From Anaerolineales bacterium UBA1429 (GTDB taxonomy: Bacteria; Chloroflexota; Anaerolineae; UBA1429), in the NCBI GenBank assembly GCA_002329325.1, contig DCTX01000047.1, positions 1 through 17,011 of the forward strand: a DNA stretch of 17,011 bases, read 5' to 3'. A model generated the notes under the pieces. The model was given only the letters and a program-made list of their open reading frames with translations. It was not told the origin of the DNA and ran no database searches. A program made the position numbers and the translations under genes. How positions within the stretch are numbered: the stretch's first letter is position 1; each line of letters opens with the position of its first letter. Positions 15,650 to 17,011 of the stretch are shown here, in pieces.

Positions 15650-15678
15650 ACATTAGCACGAATGTTCTGTATCCGCAA
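15650..15678 (-). promoter_or_regulatory. Possible extended -10 promoter for the BtrH-like pair
   Basis: On the - strand TTGCGG (15678-15673) and TAATGT (15655-15650) are 17 bases apart, with TG one base before the -10. The inverted repeat ACATT-N6-AATGT (15650-15665) overlaps the -10 and could be an operator. Apart from this I see nothing in the 229-bp gap between the maturase stop and the BtrH-like start. Confidence 0.4.
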
Positions 15679-15834
15679 GGAAGATTCCGTACCGGGACGC
15701 GCTCTTCCCTCGCCGGTCCCATGAGGTGGCGACAGATGACGCGCAGTGGAGAGGGGCGTGGAGCTCTCCGGGGCAAGGGTTACGGCACGCACGCATGGCG
15801 CTGCAGCACAGGACGGATGCGTCGCCGCTGCCAG

Positions 15835-17011
15835 CTACCCTCGCAGCAGCCAGGCCGGCCTCTTGGCGGCGCAGCACTGCTTGAGTTTCTTGCCCGAGCC
15901 ACAGGGGCACGGATCGTTGCGCCCTACGGCCCGCACGGGCACGGCGGGCTGGCCGCCGCCCACCTGGGCCAGATAGCGCGCCCGCAGCGCCATGAACCCC
16001 TCGTAGCTATGGGCAAAGAACTGCTGGTAGGCGCGGCACAGGTAGTGGCGTGGCGCGCCCTCCACCCCGACGAAACGCCAACATCCTTGCTGGCAGAGGG
16101 GCAGCCAGGCGCACACGCCGCACTCTCGGCGGGGAGCGGCCTTCTGCAGGGCAAACTGGCGCAGCGCGGCGCCCGCAAACGCCTCCTCCAGCGGCATCTC
16201 CAGGATGTTGCCCAGGCGCAGGTCGTCGCGCACGAAAAAGTCGCAGGGGTACAGGTCGCCGTTGTGCTCGACCACCAGATAGCCGCCGCACTGCGGCTGG
16301 TAGCAGCACATGGGCGCCGCCTGCCCCACATACACGGCCAGGAGGGCATCGAAATCCCGCACCGAGACCTCCGGCTCGCCGCCGTTGTACCAGCGGTCGA
16401 ACACCTGGCATAGAAAGTCGCCGTACTGCTCTGGGCGGACGGAGAACTCGGTCAGTCGCCCGCTCTGCGGATCGGTCTCGACGCAGGGGATGAACTGCAG
16501 GTAGCGGAACCCCTCTCCCACCAAGTAGTCATAGACCTCGGCGCCATGATCGCCGGTGACCCGGTTCACCACCGAGAGGATGTTGAACTCGACCCCTTCG
16601 CGCTCCAGCAGGCGCAGCGATTCCCGCACGCGGGCATGGCTGCCCGCTCCGTCGACGTAGGTGCGATAGTGGTCGTGATACGCAGCGGGACCATCCAGGC
16701 TCACGCCCAGCAGGAAGCGGTACTCGCGCAGAAAGCGGGCCCACTCGGCATCCAGCAGCAGGCCGTTGGTCTGCAGGCCGTTGCTCACCGACTGGCCGGG
16801 CTGGCCGTAGCGCTTCTGCAGGGCCACCACCTGCCGGAAAAAGTCGAGGCCGCACAGGGTGGGCTCGCCCCCCTGCCAGCCAAAGGCGGCCTGCTCCGCA
16901 TCGAGCCGCATCCCCTGGCGGATCAGGCTCTCCAGCACGTCGGGCCCCATGCGATGCCGCGCCCCCTGGCGATACGGATCGGTGGGCCGATCGTGGTAGA
17001 AGCAGTAGGCG
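15835..17011 (-). CDS. Anaerobic sulfatase-maturating-enzyme-like radical SAM/SPASM protein with SEC-C tail (N-terminus cut by window edge)
   Basis: The 391 visible residues begin at AYCFYHD, the last Cys of the CxxxCxxC radical-SAM motif; the two earlier Cys lie off the window. GWQGGEPTL is the SAM-binding GGEP motif. SNGLQTNGLLLDAEWARFL, GVSLDGPAAYHDHYR, FNILSVVNRV and YLQFIPCVE follow the anSME family closely. The SPASM region keeps the auxiliary-cluster cysteines (CCYQPQC, YPCDF, ECGVC, PLCQQGC, YLC) and the Asp after the third Cys that acts as base in characterised anSME. These enzymes oxidise a Cys or Ser in sulfatases to formylglycine without oxygen. The last ~30 residues carry a SEC-C zinc motif, RNDPCPCGSGKKLKQCC. 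No sulfatase is in the window. Other SPASM peptide modifiers are a less likely alternative. Confidence 0.85.
   Translation of the reverse strand, partial: AYCFYHDRPTDPYRQGARHRMGPDVLESLIRQGMRLDAEQAAFGWQGGEPTLCGLDFFRQVVALQKRYGQPGQSVSNGLQTNGLLLDAEWARFLREYRFLLGVSLDGPAAYHDHYRTYVDGAGSHARVRESLRLLEREGVEFNILSVVNRVTGDHGAEVYDYLVGEGFRYLQFIPCVETDPQSGRLTEFSVRPEQYGDFLCQVFDRWYNGGEPEVSVRDFDALLAVYVGQAAPMCCYQPQCGGYLVVEHNGDLYPCDFFVRDDLRLGNILEMPLEEAFAGAALRQFALQKAAPRRECGVCAWLPLCQQGCWRFVGVEGAPRHYLCRAYQQFFAHSYEGFMALRARYLAQVGGGQPAVPVRAVGRNDPCPCGSGKKLKQCCAAKRPAWLLRG

Noticed and set aside
14427..15656. 409-residue + strand frame opposite BtrH-like protein B
   Set aside because: Composition is that of antisense GC-rich DNA, and the - strand frame shares motifs with its neighbour.

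Overview
The window is a high-GC bacterial chromosome segment. It carries a type I-E-like CRISPR array, prophage debris, a sugar-uptake and glycosidase locus, a three-gene NADH/FMN/Fe-S diaphorase module and, on the opposite strand, two related BtrH-like proteins and a radical-SAM maturase. The radical-SAM enzyme and the bifurcation-type Fe-S module suggest an anaerobic or facultative lifestyle. This mix of families is common in Anaerolineae-like Chloroflexota, but that placement is an inference: no rRNA, tRNA or universal marker gene lies in the window.

Layout. 1-1300: the 3' end of a CRISPR array (a partial first repeat, 21 full 28-bp repeats, 21 spacers of exactly 33 bp); leader and cas genes lie off the left edge. 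1301-1435: array tail with two hairpins and a degenerate second copy of the last repeat plus its flank. 1436-3354: phage-derived debris. It holds an 81-residue unknown ORF, the 3' part of a minor head protein fused to a PBECR-type nuclease domain, a reverse-strand ribbon-helix-helix regulator, and the first ~48 codons of a capsid scaffold gene cut off at the end of a transporter gene. 3370-4647 (-) and 4975-6282 (+): divergent major facilitator transporters sharing a palindrome-rich intergenic region. 6384-7823 and 7938-10133: an L-fucose/arabinose-isomerase-family enzyme and a cytoplasmic GH3 glycosidase. These plausibly act together: sugar or oligosaccharide import, hydrolysis, then aldose-ketose isomerisation. 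A strong terminator at 10159 closes this unit.

10199-13368: a separately controlled operon encoding NuoE-, NuoF- and NuoG/HoxU-like subunits, preceded by a striking 34-bp near-perfect palindrome overlapping a promoter. No hydrogenase, formate dehydrogenase or other catalytic subunit is encoded with it, so its electron partner is unknown. 13479-15605 (-): two adjacent BtrH-N-like papain-fold proteins, one with an apparent loss of the nucleophile Cys. 15835-17011 (-, partial): an anaerobic sulfatase-maturating-enzyme-like radical SAM/SPASM protein with a SEC-C zinc tail; no sulfatase is visible here.

Most worth a second look: the tandem palindromic operator; the catalytic-subunit-less diaphorase whose third subunit lacks the His-Cys3 cluster and carries a novel-looking Cys-rich tail; the low-GC nuclease domain grafted on the phage head protein; the duplicated array terminus; and the BtrH-like pair.
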